A program made the position numbers and the translations under genes. From Balneolaceae bacterium UBA2956 (lineage in GTDB: Bacteria > Bacteroidota > Rhodothermia > Balneolales > Balneolaceae), in contig DEBM01000044.1 in assembly GCA_002348545.1 (NCBI GenBank), forward strand, positions 1-33,915: DNA of 33,915 nt, given 5' to 3'. The number at the start of each line of letters is the position of its first letter. The stretch's first letter is position 1. Shown here piece after piece: positions 1 through 7,625 of this stretch. The notes below the pieces were generated by a model. That model saw only the letters and a program-made list of their open reading frames with translations, did not search any database and was not told the origin of the DNA.

Positions 1-765
1 CATAAAACATTTTGTATACCTCACGGCGGCGGAGGACCTGGTATGGGACCAATTGGAGTAGCTAAGCATTTAACTCCTTTTCTTTCTACGCACTCTCAGA
101 TTCCTACAGGAGGAGAGTTTGGGACTTCTCCAGTATCTGCAGCACCCTATGGCAGCGCAAGTATTTTGACCATATCATACGCATATATTCGTATGATGGG
201 TGGTGATGGGTTGACAGAAGCAACCCGTCGGGCTATTTTAAATGCCAATTACATAAAAGAACGTTTGGAATCACACTACTCAATCCTCTATACGGGGCTT
301 AGCGGTCGTTCTGCTCATGAGTTTATAATTGATTTACGGCCTTTCAAGCAAAGTGCGGGAATTGAAGCGACCGATTTAGCAAAGAGGTTAATGGATTATG
401 GGTATCATGCACCTACTATGAGCTTTCCAGTACCGGGTACTCTCATGATTGAGCCAACGGAAAGTGAAAGCTTGGCTGAGCTAGATCGCTTCTGTGAAGC
501 AATGATTGCTATTCGTGTTGAAATTAAGTCCATTGAAAAGGGTGAATGGTCTGCAGAGGATAACCCCTTGAAAAATGCCCCACACACCATGCGGGTATTG
601 ACTCAAGAGAGCTGGGATAAGTTATATAGCCGCGAACAGGCAGTCTTCCCGATTGCCGAACTTCGGTGGAACAAATTTTGGCCTTCGGTTTCCCGGGTCG
701 ATGATGCCTATGGAGATAGAAATTTAGTATGTTCCTGCTTACCTATGGAAGCTTACACTAGCTAA
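1..765 (+). CDS. gcvP: Glycine dehydrogenase (decarboxylating), P-protein, C-terminal part
   Basis: This is the P-protein of the glycine cleavage system: it decarboxylates glycine on PLP and passes the aminomethyl group to lipoyl-GcvH. The reading frame is open from the first base and starts inside the PLP-binding motif HKTFCIPHGGGGPG, whose lysine forms the Schiff base in this family. The frame then continues through the C-terminal domain to the typical tail RVDDAYGDRNLVCSC followed by an EAY ending. About 254 codons are visible, so most of the roughly 950-residue protein lies to the left of the window. The position of the Lys motif relative to the end fits either the undivided protein or a separate subunit 2; I favour the undivided type from the look of the tail. 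The stop overlaps the convergent HAD gene by 8 bp. Confidence 0.96.
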   Translation, partial: HKTFCIPHGGGGPGMGPIGVAKHLTPFLSTHSQIPTGGEFGTSPVSAAPYGSASILTISYAYIRMMGGDGLTEATRRAILNANYIKERLESHYSILYTGLSGRSAHEFIIDLRPFKQSAGIEATDLAKRLMDYGYHAPTMSFPVPGTLMIEPTESESLAELDRFCEAMIAIRVEIKSIEKGEWSAEDNPLKNAPHTMRVLTQESWDKLYSREQAVFPIAELRWNKFWPSVSRVDDAYGDRNLVCSCLPMEAYTS

Positions 766-1606
766 GTATGTCTTCACATATATAGTCAGGAATAATTCCA
801 GAAGCTGATATTTCCCGTTCAATATGTTCAGCTCTAGAATTCCCAGATAAGACCAGCATGGTTCCGACACCAAATTTATTTCCTCCCAAAATATCTGTCT
901 CAAGAGTATCGCCAACCATAAGTATATCACTCTTTTCTAAGTGACCCATTTCTTGAACCAATCCTTCATAGGCATACATAAACATCTGTGAATCTGGTTT
1001 GCCAAAGTGAATAAATTTTTTCCCGAGCATACTTTCTACGAGTTTAGCAATACCTCCTGTGGCTACAGCTATATCATGTTTAGCTACAGGATAATATTTA
1101 TCTGAATTGGCTAATATGACTGGCATTGTTTTCTTACGTAACAAGTTAACCGTTTTGTTGATATCCGTATTCCAATCAAAACCTTCATCATCCAGGAAAA
1201 CAAAAGCGGTAATATCATCAATATCATCTAGGTCTACATCACCTGCCGCCACGTGTTGCAACCCCGATTGCAATATATATTCTGCTGAATTTGGAGTGCC
1301 TAAATAAGCTATTCGTCCAGAGGTGATTTTTTGCTCTAAAAACTGCCTTGCCATCATCCCGGAGGTGATTATTTCATGTAATTCGATATTGTCTAAACCA
1401 AGTCGTTGTAGGCTTTCCAGTTGTTGTTTCTGACTTCTTGATGCATCGTTGGTGAGAAGCCTAAATGTTTTTCCTTTTTGTTTAAGGGTTCGGATACTTT
1501 CCTGTACTCCTTCAATTAGACCTTTATGATTTTTTAAGACGCCATAGGAATCGAGCATAACAACTTTATAATCTTCGATGACTCGTGAAAAACTAGAATA
1601 ATTCAT
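758..1606 (-). CDS. HAD-superfamily class IIA (NagD-like) hydrolase, altered motif I
   Basis: A 282-residue HAD protein of the class IIA (NagD/PGP-like) type. Motif I is at residues 19-24 (DSYGVL): the nucleophile Asp19 is kept, but the usual second Asp of DxD, the general acid/base, is Tyr21. Motif II is LTND (T52), motif III is Lys203 in FGKPDS, and motif IV is VGDTLETD (D233, D238). A class IIA cap lies between motifs II and III. Some HAD-IIA subfamilies of unknown function carry an aromatic residue at this place (DxWG), so this is probably a subfamily trait and not damage. Activity may be a phosphatase with unusual chemistry, or lost. It is the last gene of a three-gene minus-strand unit, 39 bp after the kinase, and its substrate is probably linked to that unit. 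No Shine-Dalgarno sequence is seen. Confidence 0.85.
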   Translation of the reverse strand: MNYSSFSRVIEDYKVVMLDSYGVLKNHKGLIEGVQESIRTLKQKGKTFRLLTNDASRSQKQQLESLQRLGLDNIELHEIITSGMMARQFLEQKITSGRIAYLGTPNSAEYILQSGLQHVAAGDVDLDDIDDITAFVFLDDEGFDWNTDINKTVNLLRKKTMPVILANSDKYYPVAKHDIAVATGGIAKLVESMLGKKFIHFGKPDSQMFMYAYEGLVQEMGHLEKSDILMVGDTLETDILGGNKFGVGTMLVLSGNSRAEHIEREISASGIIPDYICEDILS

Positions 1607-1645
1607 AGAAAGTGAGTAATTGTTTCGAGTGAGTGAGAAAATAGG

Positions 1646-2686
1646 CTAGCTTAGGACATCCAATAAGCAGGATGGATCAAATCGATCATCTAAGCCTGGT
1701 AAGTGTGTTTCAAAGGTTTCTTTTTGTAGGATATTTGCAAATAACTCATGGAAAAAGAATCGTCCGTACTTAATCACATAGTTTAATAAAAAAAAGCGGT
1801 AGGTTTCCTTTAGGAAAAAAATTTCTTGCTCACTTAGTGGATTTGCTCGGTGGTATGAGCGTAAAAATAGTTTGAAACGCTCATGTATTAAAATGTCTAC
1901 GTTATAAGTAAACATGGTCCGGTCACCAATATCGGAAACCACACGAGCAAAAAAGTAAAAATCCAACATTCGACTACTAACGCGAAACCAGTCATAATCC
2001 CATCTAGAGTACAATCTAAAACTTTTAATAACTGAAAAATTACCAATATTCCAATCTACAAAAACAGGGATTCGAGTGAGGCCATCTGCCTCTAATTGAA
2101 AGAAATTTTGTTTGAATTTTTCGGCATGTTCAATAATTAAATCACGATACATAAAGTGTTCAAAGCGACCTTCATCAGTATTTAAATGAACTAATAAATC
2201 ATTAATGTCTACCATTAATGTCTTAGATGAACGAGGAAGGGTGTGGCGGACTTTTTCACAAGCAGCATGGAATTGCCCCATCTGATTCCCAAATTTGGCA
2301 ATTTGTTTCTCATTTAAACGCTTGGGAAGTTTATGACGGGTTTTGATAGGCCGATAAAACACCACCCAGACATCTGCAGGTTCTTCCTTGTGACGATAAA
2401 CAAATAACTTATTACCCTTCATTAAGGACCTGGATAGCACATCCTCAAAAGGATTGGGTAGGTTATTAGATAAACTATTGATAATACTATGATCTTCAAC
2501 AAAATGTTCATAGCGGCCAAAGTAGGATAGTTTAGCTACTATACTTGTTTTGTCTGATAGAATCATTCGATAGACATGATTGGTTGAAACCTTGGCTGAA
2601 ATATCTTCAATATGAAGTATTTCACGACTGGGATCGTAGGCATCCCAAGCACTCCGTACAATAGAATTAAAATCGATAAAACTCAT
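1646..2686 (-). CDS. APH/choline-kinase-fold small-molecule phosphotransferase
   Basis: A 346-residue protein of the aminoglycoside phosphotransferase / choline-ethanolamine kinase fold. The N lobe has a candidate ATP lysine (K52, in VAKLS). The catalytic loop is VDWNIGN (D211, N216), with the Asp-to-Asn spacing of the family HGDxxxxN motif although the His is replaced. The metal-binding DxD-like element is WDYDW (D230, D232), and a further conserved-looking Asp (D242) follows in RMLDF. The start codon ATG directly abuts the TAA stop of the upstream glutamine-synthetase-like gene, so the two are almost certainly co-translated. The substrate is unknown: an amino alcohol, amino acid or sugar are all possible. 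Nothing suggests antibiotic resistance, because the context is metabolic and the gene has the base composition of its neighbours. Confidence 0.8.
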   Translation of the reverse strand: MSFIDFNSIVRSAWDAYDPSREILHIEDISAKVSTNHVYRMILSDKTSIVAKLSYFGRYEHFVEDHSIINSLSNNLPNPFEDVLSRSLMKGNKLFVYRHKEEPADVWVVFYRPIKTRHKLPKRLNEKQIAKFGNQMGQFHAACEKVRHTLPRSSKTLMVDINDLLVHLNTDEGRFEHFMYRDLIIEHAEKFKQNFFQLEADGLTRIPVFVDWNIGNFSVIKSFRLYSRWDYDWFRVSSRMLDFYFFARVVSDIGDRTMFTYNVDILIHERFKLFLRSYHRANPLSEQEIFFLKETYRFFLLNYVIKYGRFFFHELFANILQKETFETHLPGLDDRFDPSCLLDVLS

Positions 2687-4015
2687 TTATATGATCTCAA
2701 AATAACGTTGTAATTCCCAATCCCAATCCTCTCCTAGTGACTGTTCTAATTCCCATTCTCTGCTCAGGATAAAATGATCGACGAATGACTCCCCAAAAAG
2801 TTCACTTGCCAAATTAGAATGCTTCATTTGATGCACCGCTTTGGTTAGTGATTCAGGAAGTTTGCTTAGCTTTGCTTGTTTGTATGCATTTCCATTGCAA
2901 TGTTCTACAGTCAAGGGAAGCTTGTTTTTAATGCCGTAAAGCCCGCTAGCTAAACAGGCGCTTATAGCCAAATAAGGATTTATGTCAGCTCCACTTACAC
3001 GGTGCTCTAAATGCCTACTTCCGGATATTTCAGGGACAACTCGAATAGCGGTTGTTCGGTTATCCACTCCCCAGCTAAGGGTTGTGGGAGCCCATGAATC
3101 TGCCAAATAACGTCTATAAGAGTTCACAGTAGGAGCAAACATGGGCAGGATAAATGGTAGACAGTAGAGTTGCCCGGCGAGGTATTGTTGAGCAACAGTG
3201 CTAAGTCCAAATTCATTATCTGAGCTGTAAAACATATTCTCCCCTTTTTCGTCCCATAAACATTGGTGTAAATGTCCACCGCAACCAGGAAAAAGGGGTG
3301 ACCATTTAGCCATAAAGCTAGCCATTAAATCAAATTCATTAGCTATTTGTTTAATGCCTAATTTAAACAAGGAGGATTGGTCTGCCATTTCGAGAGCATC
3401 ACTATAGCTAATGGCTGCTTCGTAAACTCCAGGCCCTGTTTCTGTGTGTAGGCCTTCTAATCGTAATTTTGCAGCCGTTAAATCGGATATAATACGATGA
3501 GTGAATTCTTGAAATTCAGAGGTTCTGAGCATCGAATAACCAAACATACCAGAACTTAGTGGGGTCAAGTTTTGATGATTGTTAGCAGAGGTATCTTCGG
3601 AATTTTTATGGAACATAAACCACTCAAATTCAGCCCCAAATTTCGCTTGAAAACCTGCTTCATCAGCCTGTGCTAGTATCTTCTTGAGTAGGGAACGAGG
3701 ACATACGGCGTTCAAGAGAGGATCCTCAGAAAAATCACCCAGGTACAATTCGATCTCTTTTTCCCATGGTAGTTTTCTGAGGGTGGTGGGATCTAGTTTT
3801 AATACTCCATCCGGAAAGCCAGTTCCCCACCCACTAACACTATCTTTTGAATAACACTCATCATGCATATCCCAGCCAAATACAACATTACAAAAACCTA
3901 TTCCTATTTCAATGGATTGCTGAATCTTTGAATTAGGGATGTATTTAGCTCTAACTACACCGTCTAGGTCAGTAAATCCAACTTTTAAAAAAGAAATAGG
4001 GGTAGGTTCAGGCAT
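2687..4015 (-). CDS. Glutamine-synthetase-like gamma-glutamyl ligase (PuuA/GlnA3/GlnT-like)
   Basis: A 442-residue member of the glutamine synthetase fold, which ligates an amine to the gamma-carboxylate of glutamate using ATP. The N-terminal beta-grasp is short (TDLDGVVRAK, residues 15-24). Catalytic motifs in order are GAEFEW (E129, E131), HTETGPGVYE (E192, E199), GGHLHQ (H248), a NSYRR-SWGVDNR segment (R320) and EHRVSGADINPYLA (E337, R339). The metal ligands and substrate arginines of the family are therefore present. The DxxGxxRxK N terminus and the shortness resemble the GS-like ligases that glutamylate amines (PuuA, GlnA3, GlnA4, GlnT), not the main ammonia-assimilating GS. It heads a unit with a small-molecule kinase and a HAD protein, which supports a specialised amine substrate. 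The exact acceptor cannot be read from the sequence. Confidence 0.85.
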   Translation of the reverse strand: MPEPTPISFLKVGFTDLDGVVRAKYIPNSKIQQSIEIGIGFCNVVFGWDMHDECYSKDSVSGWGTGFPDGVLKLDPTTLRKLPWEKEIELYLGDFSEDPLLNAVCPRSLLKKILAQADEAGFQAKFGAEFEWFMFHKNSEDTSANNHQNLTPLSSGMFGYSMLRTSEFQEFTHRIISDLTAAKLRLEGLHTETGPGVYEAAISYSDALEMADQSSLFKLGIKQIANEFDLMASFMAKWSPLFPGCGGHLHQCLWDEKGENMFYSSDNEFGLSTVAQQYLAGQLYCLPFILPMFAPTVNSYRRYLADSWAPTTLSWGVDNRTTAIRVVPEISGSRHLEHRVSGADINPYLAISACLASGLYGIKNKLPLTVEHCNGNAYKQAKLSKLPESLTKAVHQMKHSNLASELFGESFVDHFILSREWELEQSLGEDWDWELQRYFEII

Positions 4016-4067
4016 AGCTTAAATTAATTTTTGGGGTTTGAGTATTCATATTATAAGTCCATAATCA

Positions 4068-4338
4068 TTACTGCATAAGTGAATGAGATTTAGTTAAATC
4101 GCTAACCACCGTCCATCCTATTTCAACCGCTGTGGGTAGTTGCTTTTGGGCTATAAGCTCATAGTATTCAAAGCCAACAGGGCAAAAACAAGCTAAGCAA
4201 ACCGGAAATGCAACTTTTTTTGAGCTTAACACTTCTACGTTAGCCTGACTTAATTCCTTTAATGCATCCTCAATGGTTTCAAACTCGTAAGGAATATATT
4301 GTTCTTCCGTAATGGCTATGATACGTTATTGTGCTCAT
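4068..4338 (-). pseudogene. Cysteine-rich small ORF, frameshifted or with a non-ATG start
   Basis: Read on the minus strand, about 84 codons are open down to a TAA at 4068-4070 and encode protein-like sequence. A predicted strand-helix start (IAITEEQYIPYEFETIEDAL) is followed by a cysteine cluster (CLACFC) and a tail ending KSHSLMQ. This frame has no ATG: an in-frame TAA lies just upstream of codons CGT ATC ATA. A plausible start, ATG AGC ACA ATA ACG at 4338, lies in another frame and would join it with one frame change near 4320-4326, since the whole span is 271 bp. So this is either a recently broken gene, a sequencing indel or a gene with an unusual start. I do not recognise the family. 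The Cys pattern hints at metal or thiol chemistry, but that is only a guess. Confidence 0.5.
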
Positions 4339-4374
4339 GCCTGTCTACAAGGTATTGAGAGAATGAATCTAATT

Positions 4375-4387
4375 TACATTAAATGTA
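4375..4387. promoter_or_regulatory. Perfect 13-bp palindrome, possible operator
   Basis: TACATT-A-AATGTA is a perfect 6+1+6 dyad in the gap between the minus-strand small ORF and the persulfide dioxygenase gene. It sits about 110 bp before the latter's ATG. A transcription-factor site is inferred from symmetry and place only. Confidence 0.35.
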
Positions 4388-4405
4388 GTAACATCTTGTT
4401 ACAAG
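4388..4405. promoter_or_regulatory. Overlapping palindromes next to the previous one
   Basis: This stretch contains GTAAC-ATCTT-GTTAC (4388-4402) and, overlapping it, CTTGT-T-ACAAG (4395-4405), both perfect. It directly abuts the TACATTAAATGTA palindrome, which makes a compact cluster of dyads. A GATATTTG at 4412-4419, one base from the Bacteroidota -7 box TAnnTTTG, follows immediately, so a regulator could cover a promoter for the plus-strand gene. Confidence 0.35.
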
Positions 4406-4497
4406 TGTGCAGATATTTGTACTATTATACAAACGTGATCTGGTTCAATAGGTGATCCCTTATCCAGTAAACCAAATATAACTAATGCATAGTCACT

Positions 4498-5910
4498 ATG
4501 TTTTTTGAACAAATTTTTGAGGAAAAGTTAGCACAGTACGCCTATGTAATAGGTTGCCAGAAATCAGGAGAAGCAGTGGTTATCGATCCTATGAGAGACA
4601 TCGATCGATACGATAAACTAGCTGCCAAGCACGGATTAACTATTGTTGCCGCGGCCGATACTCACATTCATGCCGATTTTATTTCAGGGCTTCGGGAATT
4701 TGCTGCCCGTGGAGTAAAAGTTTATGCTTCCGATGAAGGCGATGAGAATTGGAAATATGAGTGGCTTAAAAATAGCGAGTATAAATACGAATTCTTAACG
4801 GACAATGATACTTTTAGAATCGGAAAAATCATTTTTAAAGCGGTTCATAGCCCTGGTCATACCCCAGAACATATTAGTTATCTAGTTGCAGATGGAGCTA
4901 CTACCGAGGAGCCTATGGGTATTTGCTCGGGTGATTTTGTATTTGTGGGTGATTTAGGCCGTCCCGATTTGTTAGAATCGGCCGCTGGTATGGAAGGTCA
5001 GATGGAAGAATCTGCAAGAATACTCTACAAATCCTTAGATAAATTTAAAGACTTAGCATCTTACGTTCAGGTTTGGCCAGGTCATGGAGCCGGTAGTGCT
5101 TGTGGAAAAGCCTTAGGTGCTGTGCCCGATTCTACTGTAGGTTATGAAATGAGGTTTAACAATTCAATCCGAGCAGCCATCACTGAACAGGACTTTGTGG
5201 ATTATATTCTAGATGGGCAACCCGAACCACCTTTGTATTTTGCTCGCATGAAGCGTGACAATAAAATAGGTCCGAGGGTGCTTGGAGAAATATCAATACC
5301 TCAGAAAATGACAGCAGATGAGTTTGTTACTGCGATTAATTCAGATGAATTTGCTGTAGTCATTGATACGCGAGAACGGCATGAATTTATGGCAAATCAT
5401 CTTAAGGGCGCCTTATTTGCTCCGGTTAACAAAGCCTTTAACACTATAGTAGGATCTTTTGTAATGGAGGATGAACATATATATTTGGTGGTGGAAGAAG
5501 AGAAATTACATGAAGCAATACTTGATTTATTTCGCATTGGCTTAGATTGTATTAATGGATATATAACACCATCTGAACTATATGCTAAGCAAGATCTAAA
5601 AATGATTACAACCGAAACGATTACTTTTGAAGAATTTGATAGTTATAATGAATCAGGTAATTATCGTGTGTTAGATGCTCGTAAAGAATCCGAACATCTA
5701 ATTGGTGCGATACCGGGAGCACTTAACTTCGCTCATACCCGTATAGTTGAAAACCTTGACAAGATACCTACTGACAAACCACTTTTGGTTCATTGCAAAG
5801 TCGGTGGAAGAGCTGCTTATACCTCTGCATTGTTACAGAAATATGGTTATGAGGTAGTATTGGTAGCTGACAAGGTTGAGCCATACCTGCAGCAGCGGAA
5901 CCTTATTTAA
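4498..5910 (+). CDS. MBL-fold persulfide dioxygenase-like protein with two rhodanese domains
   Basis: A 470-residue cytoplasmic protein. Residues 1-245 are a metallo-beta-lactamase domain of the ETHE1/persulfide dioxygenase type: THIHAD (H56, H58, D60), SPGHTPEH (H121), GDFVFVGD (D152) and WPGHGAGSACGKA (H196). The fourth position of the HxHxDH motif is Phe61. ETHE1 enzymes use one iron held by His-His-Asp, so loss of that second-site ligand is compatible with activity. Residues about 275-365 are a first rhodanese domain without the catalytic Cys (VVEEEK in its place). Residues about 375-468 are a second rhodanese with an intact active loop, HCKVGGRA (C433). The likely role is oxidation of glutathione- or other low-molecular persulfides to sulfite, with sulfur transfer by the second rhodanese. 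It appears monocistronic, with palindromic sites upstream. Confidence 0.9.
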   Translation: MFFEQIFEEKLAQYAYVIGCQKSGEAVVIDPMRDIDRYDKLAAKHGLTIVAAADTHIHADFISGLREFAARGVKVYASDEGDENWKYEWLKNSEYKYEFLTDNDTFRIGKIIFKAVHSPGHTPEHISYLVADGATTEEPMGICSGDFVFVGDLGRPDLLESAAGMEGQMEESARILYKSLDKFKDLASYVQVWPGHGAGSACGKALGAVPDSTVGYEMRFNNSIRAAITEQDFVDYILDGQPEPPLYFARMKRDNKIGPRVLGEISIPQKMTADEFVTAINSDEFAVVIDTRERHEFMANHLKGALFAPVNKAFNTIVGSFVMEDEHIYLVVEEEKLHEAILDLFRIGLDCINGYITPSELYAKQDLKMITTETITFEEFDSYNESGNYRVLDARKESEHLIGAIPGALNFAHTRIVENLDKIPTDKPLLVHCKVGGRAAYTSALLQKYGYEVVLVADKVEPYLQQRNLI

Positions 5911-5928
5911 GCCTATCCGAATAGAGGG

Positions 5929-5976
5929 AAATTTTATAGGATGAATATCAAGTCAGTTTAGTCCCTAATAAAATTT
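5929..5976. repeat. 9-bp AT-rich inverted repeat after the persulfide dioxygenase gene
   Basis: AAATTTTAT (5929-5937) is the exact reverse complement of ATAAAATTT (5968-5976), 30 bp apart, in the gap before ilvE. It has no GC stem and no clean T tract, so it is a poor intrinsic terminator. Confidence 0.25.
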
Positions 5977-6015
5977 AAAAATGAGGCTTTGGTTTACACT
6001 AAACATCATGGGAAT

Positions 6016-6028
6016 ATATACTGTATAT
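6016..6028. promoter_or_regulatory. Palindrome ATATAC-T-GTATAT upstream of ilvE
   Basis: A perfect 6+1+6 dyad about 100 bp before the preferred ilvE start. It could be an operator, but AT-rich palindromes are frequent by chance in this DNA and no regulator gene is adjacent. Confidence 0.25.
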
Positions 6029-6126
6029 GCTAATATAGTCTGAGGATGACACTGACTTTCCCTAAAAATTCTAAATATTCATATCCAACCTTACTATATT
6101 TCATAAAAGATTTAACACGGAAAATC

Positions 6127-7206
6127 ATGACTTCAACACTAAAGGTAGATAAGGTGGCTACTTCCAGGATTCAAGAAGTAGATATGAATAATTTAGATTT
6201 TGGTCGATGTTTTACCGATCATATGTTTGAGATGCAGTACACGCACAATACGTGGAAAAAAGGCCAGATTAAACCATTCGGTCCCATCGAGATTAATCCA
6301 GCATTAAATGTACTTCATTATGGGCAGGCGGTATTTGAAGGAATGAAGGCGTTTTATGTGGACGAAAAACAAATTAATTTATTTCGGCCAGATGTGCATC
6401 ACGCTCGATTCAATCGATCGTGTCGGAGAATGTGTATACCAGAGACTTCTTATGAAGTATTTATTGAAGCTCTTGAAATACTTATCCGGTTAGATGCCGC
6501 TTGGGTGCCCAAAAAGCGAGGCACTGCACTGTATATTAGGCCTTTTATCTTTGCTAATGAAAATTACCTTGCTGCGAGAGTATCCGCGACCTATGCTTAC
6601 CACATAATTATGTCTCCTGTGGGAGCTTATTATGGCGAAGGATTTAACCCAGTTTCTTTAACCACCTCTCCTGACTTTGTTCGCGCAGTACCAGGCGGAA
6701 CTGGGGAGGCTAAAACTGCGGGTAATTATGCAGCCAGTTTCTTACCCGCCCAACAGGCGCAACAAGACGGTTTTACTCAGGTACTCTGGCTGGATGCCAT
6801 TGATCATAAGTACATTGAAGAGGTTGGTACTATGAATATCCATTTCCTTATTGGAGACACCTTGGTAACCCCTTCATTAACTGGCTCAGTTTTGTCAGGG
6901 ATTACTAGAGATTCCGTTATTCAGTTGGCGAAAGAATGGGGATATGAGGTGCAAGAGAGAAAGATATCAATCGATGAAGTTATGCAAGCCTCTGCTGATG
7001 GTCATCTGAAAGAGGTATTTGGTAGTGGTACAGCGGCCGTTATTAGTTTTGTAGATCGAATTGCACACAAAGGACAGGAAATTACCATCGGTGATGGTAG
7101 AATCGGCCAACTTGCTGAACGATTTCACAACACCATTACAGGCATTCAATATGGTCAGTTAGATGACTATTTTGATTGGACTCATCCTGTTAGTATTAAT
7201 TTCTAA
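6127..7206 (+). CDS. ilvE: Branched-chain amino acid aminotransferase
   Basis: A PLP-dependent fold-type IV aminotransferase that interconverts Leu, Ile and Val with their 2-oxoacids. With the start at 6127 the protein has 359 residues, the usual length of the eukaryote-like BCAT group. Motifs: FEGMKAF (residues 70-76), RPF (138-140), the PLP lysine in GGTGEAKTAGNYAAS (K196), EVGTMNIHF and the phosphate-binding LSGITRDS. An ATG at 6046 in the same frame would add 27 residues (TLTFPKNSKY...) that do not look like family sequence, so I prefer 6127, where MTSTLKVDK begins. The stop lies 7 bp before the proposed GTG start of crcB, which makes the two a likely operon. Confidence 0.95.
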   Translation: MTSTLKVDKVATSRIQEVDMNNLDFGRCFTDHMFEMQYTHNTWKKGQIKPFGPIEINPALNVLHYGQAVFEGMKAFYVDEKQINLFRPDVHHARFNRSCRRMCIPETSYEVFIEALEILIRLDAAWVPKKRGTALYIRPFIFANENYLAARVSATYAYHIIMSPVGAYYGEGFNPVSLTTSPDFVRAVPGGTGEAKTAGNYAASFLPAQQAQQDGFTQVLWLDAIDHKYIEEVGTMNIHFLIGDTLVTPSLTGSVLSGITRDSVIQLAKEWGYEVQERKISIDEVMQASADGHLKEVFGSGTAAVISFVDRIAHKGQEITIGDGRIGQLAERFHNTITGIQYGQLDDYFDWTHPVSINF

Positions 7207-7213
7207 AGGACCT

Positions 7214-7609
7214 GTGCAGTTAAGCGCCCTAATAGCGGTTATGCTCGGTGGAAGTCTTGGCGCTTTGAGTCGTTATTTGCTAAGTTTAGGAGTCCACCGA
7301 TGGATAAAGCCTGAATTTTTACCGATTGGAACTATGGTTGTGAATCTGATAGGATGTTTCTTAATTGGCCTTTTAGCAGCTCTTTTTGAGCAAAAAAGTT
7401 GGGGAAACGGCTGGCCTCGCATCTTTTTATTTGTCGGATTCTTAGGCAGCTTTACTACCTTTTCTACCTATACCCTTGATACTTTTTTGTTGCTTAAATC
7501 CGATCAATTATGGGGTGCTATTTTGAATATGGTACTGCAGGTTATACTTGGGCTGGCTTTAGCCATGGCGGGTTGGTATTCAGTTTATGGGGTAAAAGCT
7601 ACTGGTTAA
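7214..7609 (+). CDS. crcB: CrcB/FluC fluoride channel
   Basis: A small four-helix inner-membrane protein that exports fluoride as a dimer. Family motifs are in order: GGSLGALSRY near the N terminus, GTMVVNLIGCFLIG in helix 2 and GFLGSFTTFSTY in the broken helix 3, then a final helix. Starting at GTG 7214 gives 131 residues with the normal short lead (VQLSALIAV, with fMet for Val) before the GGxLGA motif; AAAGGA sits 3 bp upstream. An in-frame ATG at 7163 lies inside ilvE and adds 17 unneeded residues, and an ATG at 7241 is also possible. Only one crcB copy is seen here, and some bacteria need two. It is co-transcribed with ilvE, and no fluoride riboswitch is visible in front. Confidence 0.9.
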   Translation: MQLSALIAVMLGGSLGALSRYLLSLGVHRWIKPEFLPIGTMVVNLIGCFLIGLLAALFEQKSWGNGWPRIFLFVGFLGSFTTFSTYTLDTFLLLKSDQLWGAILNMVLQVILGLALAMAGWYSVYGVKATG

Positions 7610-7625
7610 AGTAGTCCTAGGATGA

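Noticed and set aside
1646..2686. Aminoglycoside resistance gene
   Set aside because: It has only the kinase fold; the context is metabolic and it has no sign of transfer.
6046..6126. ATG at 6046 as start of the aminotransferase
   Set aside because: It adds 27 residues without family-like sequence; the ATG at 6127 gives the usual N terminus.
7163..7213. ATG at 7163 as start of crcB
   Set aside because: It lies inside ilvE and adds a hydrophobic but unneeded lead; GTG 7214 fits the family's N-terminal spacing better.
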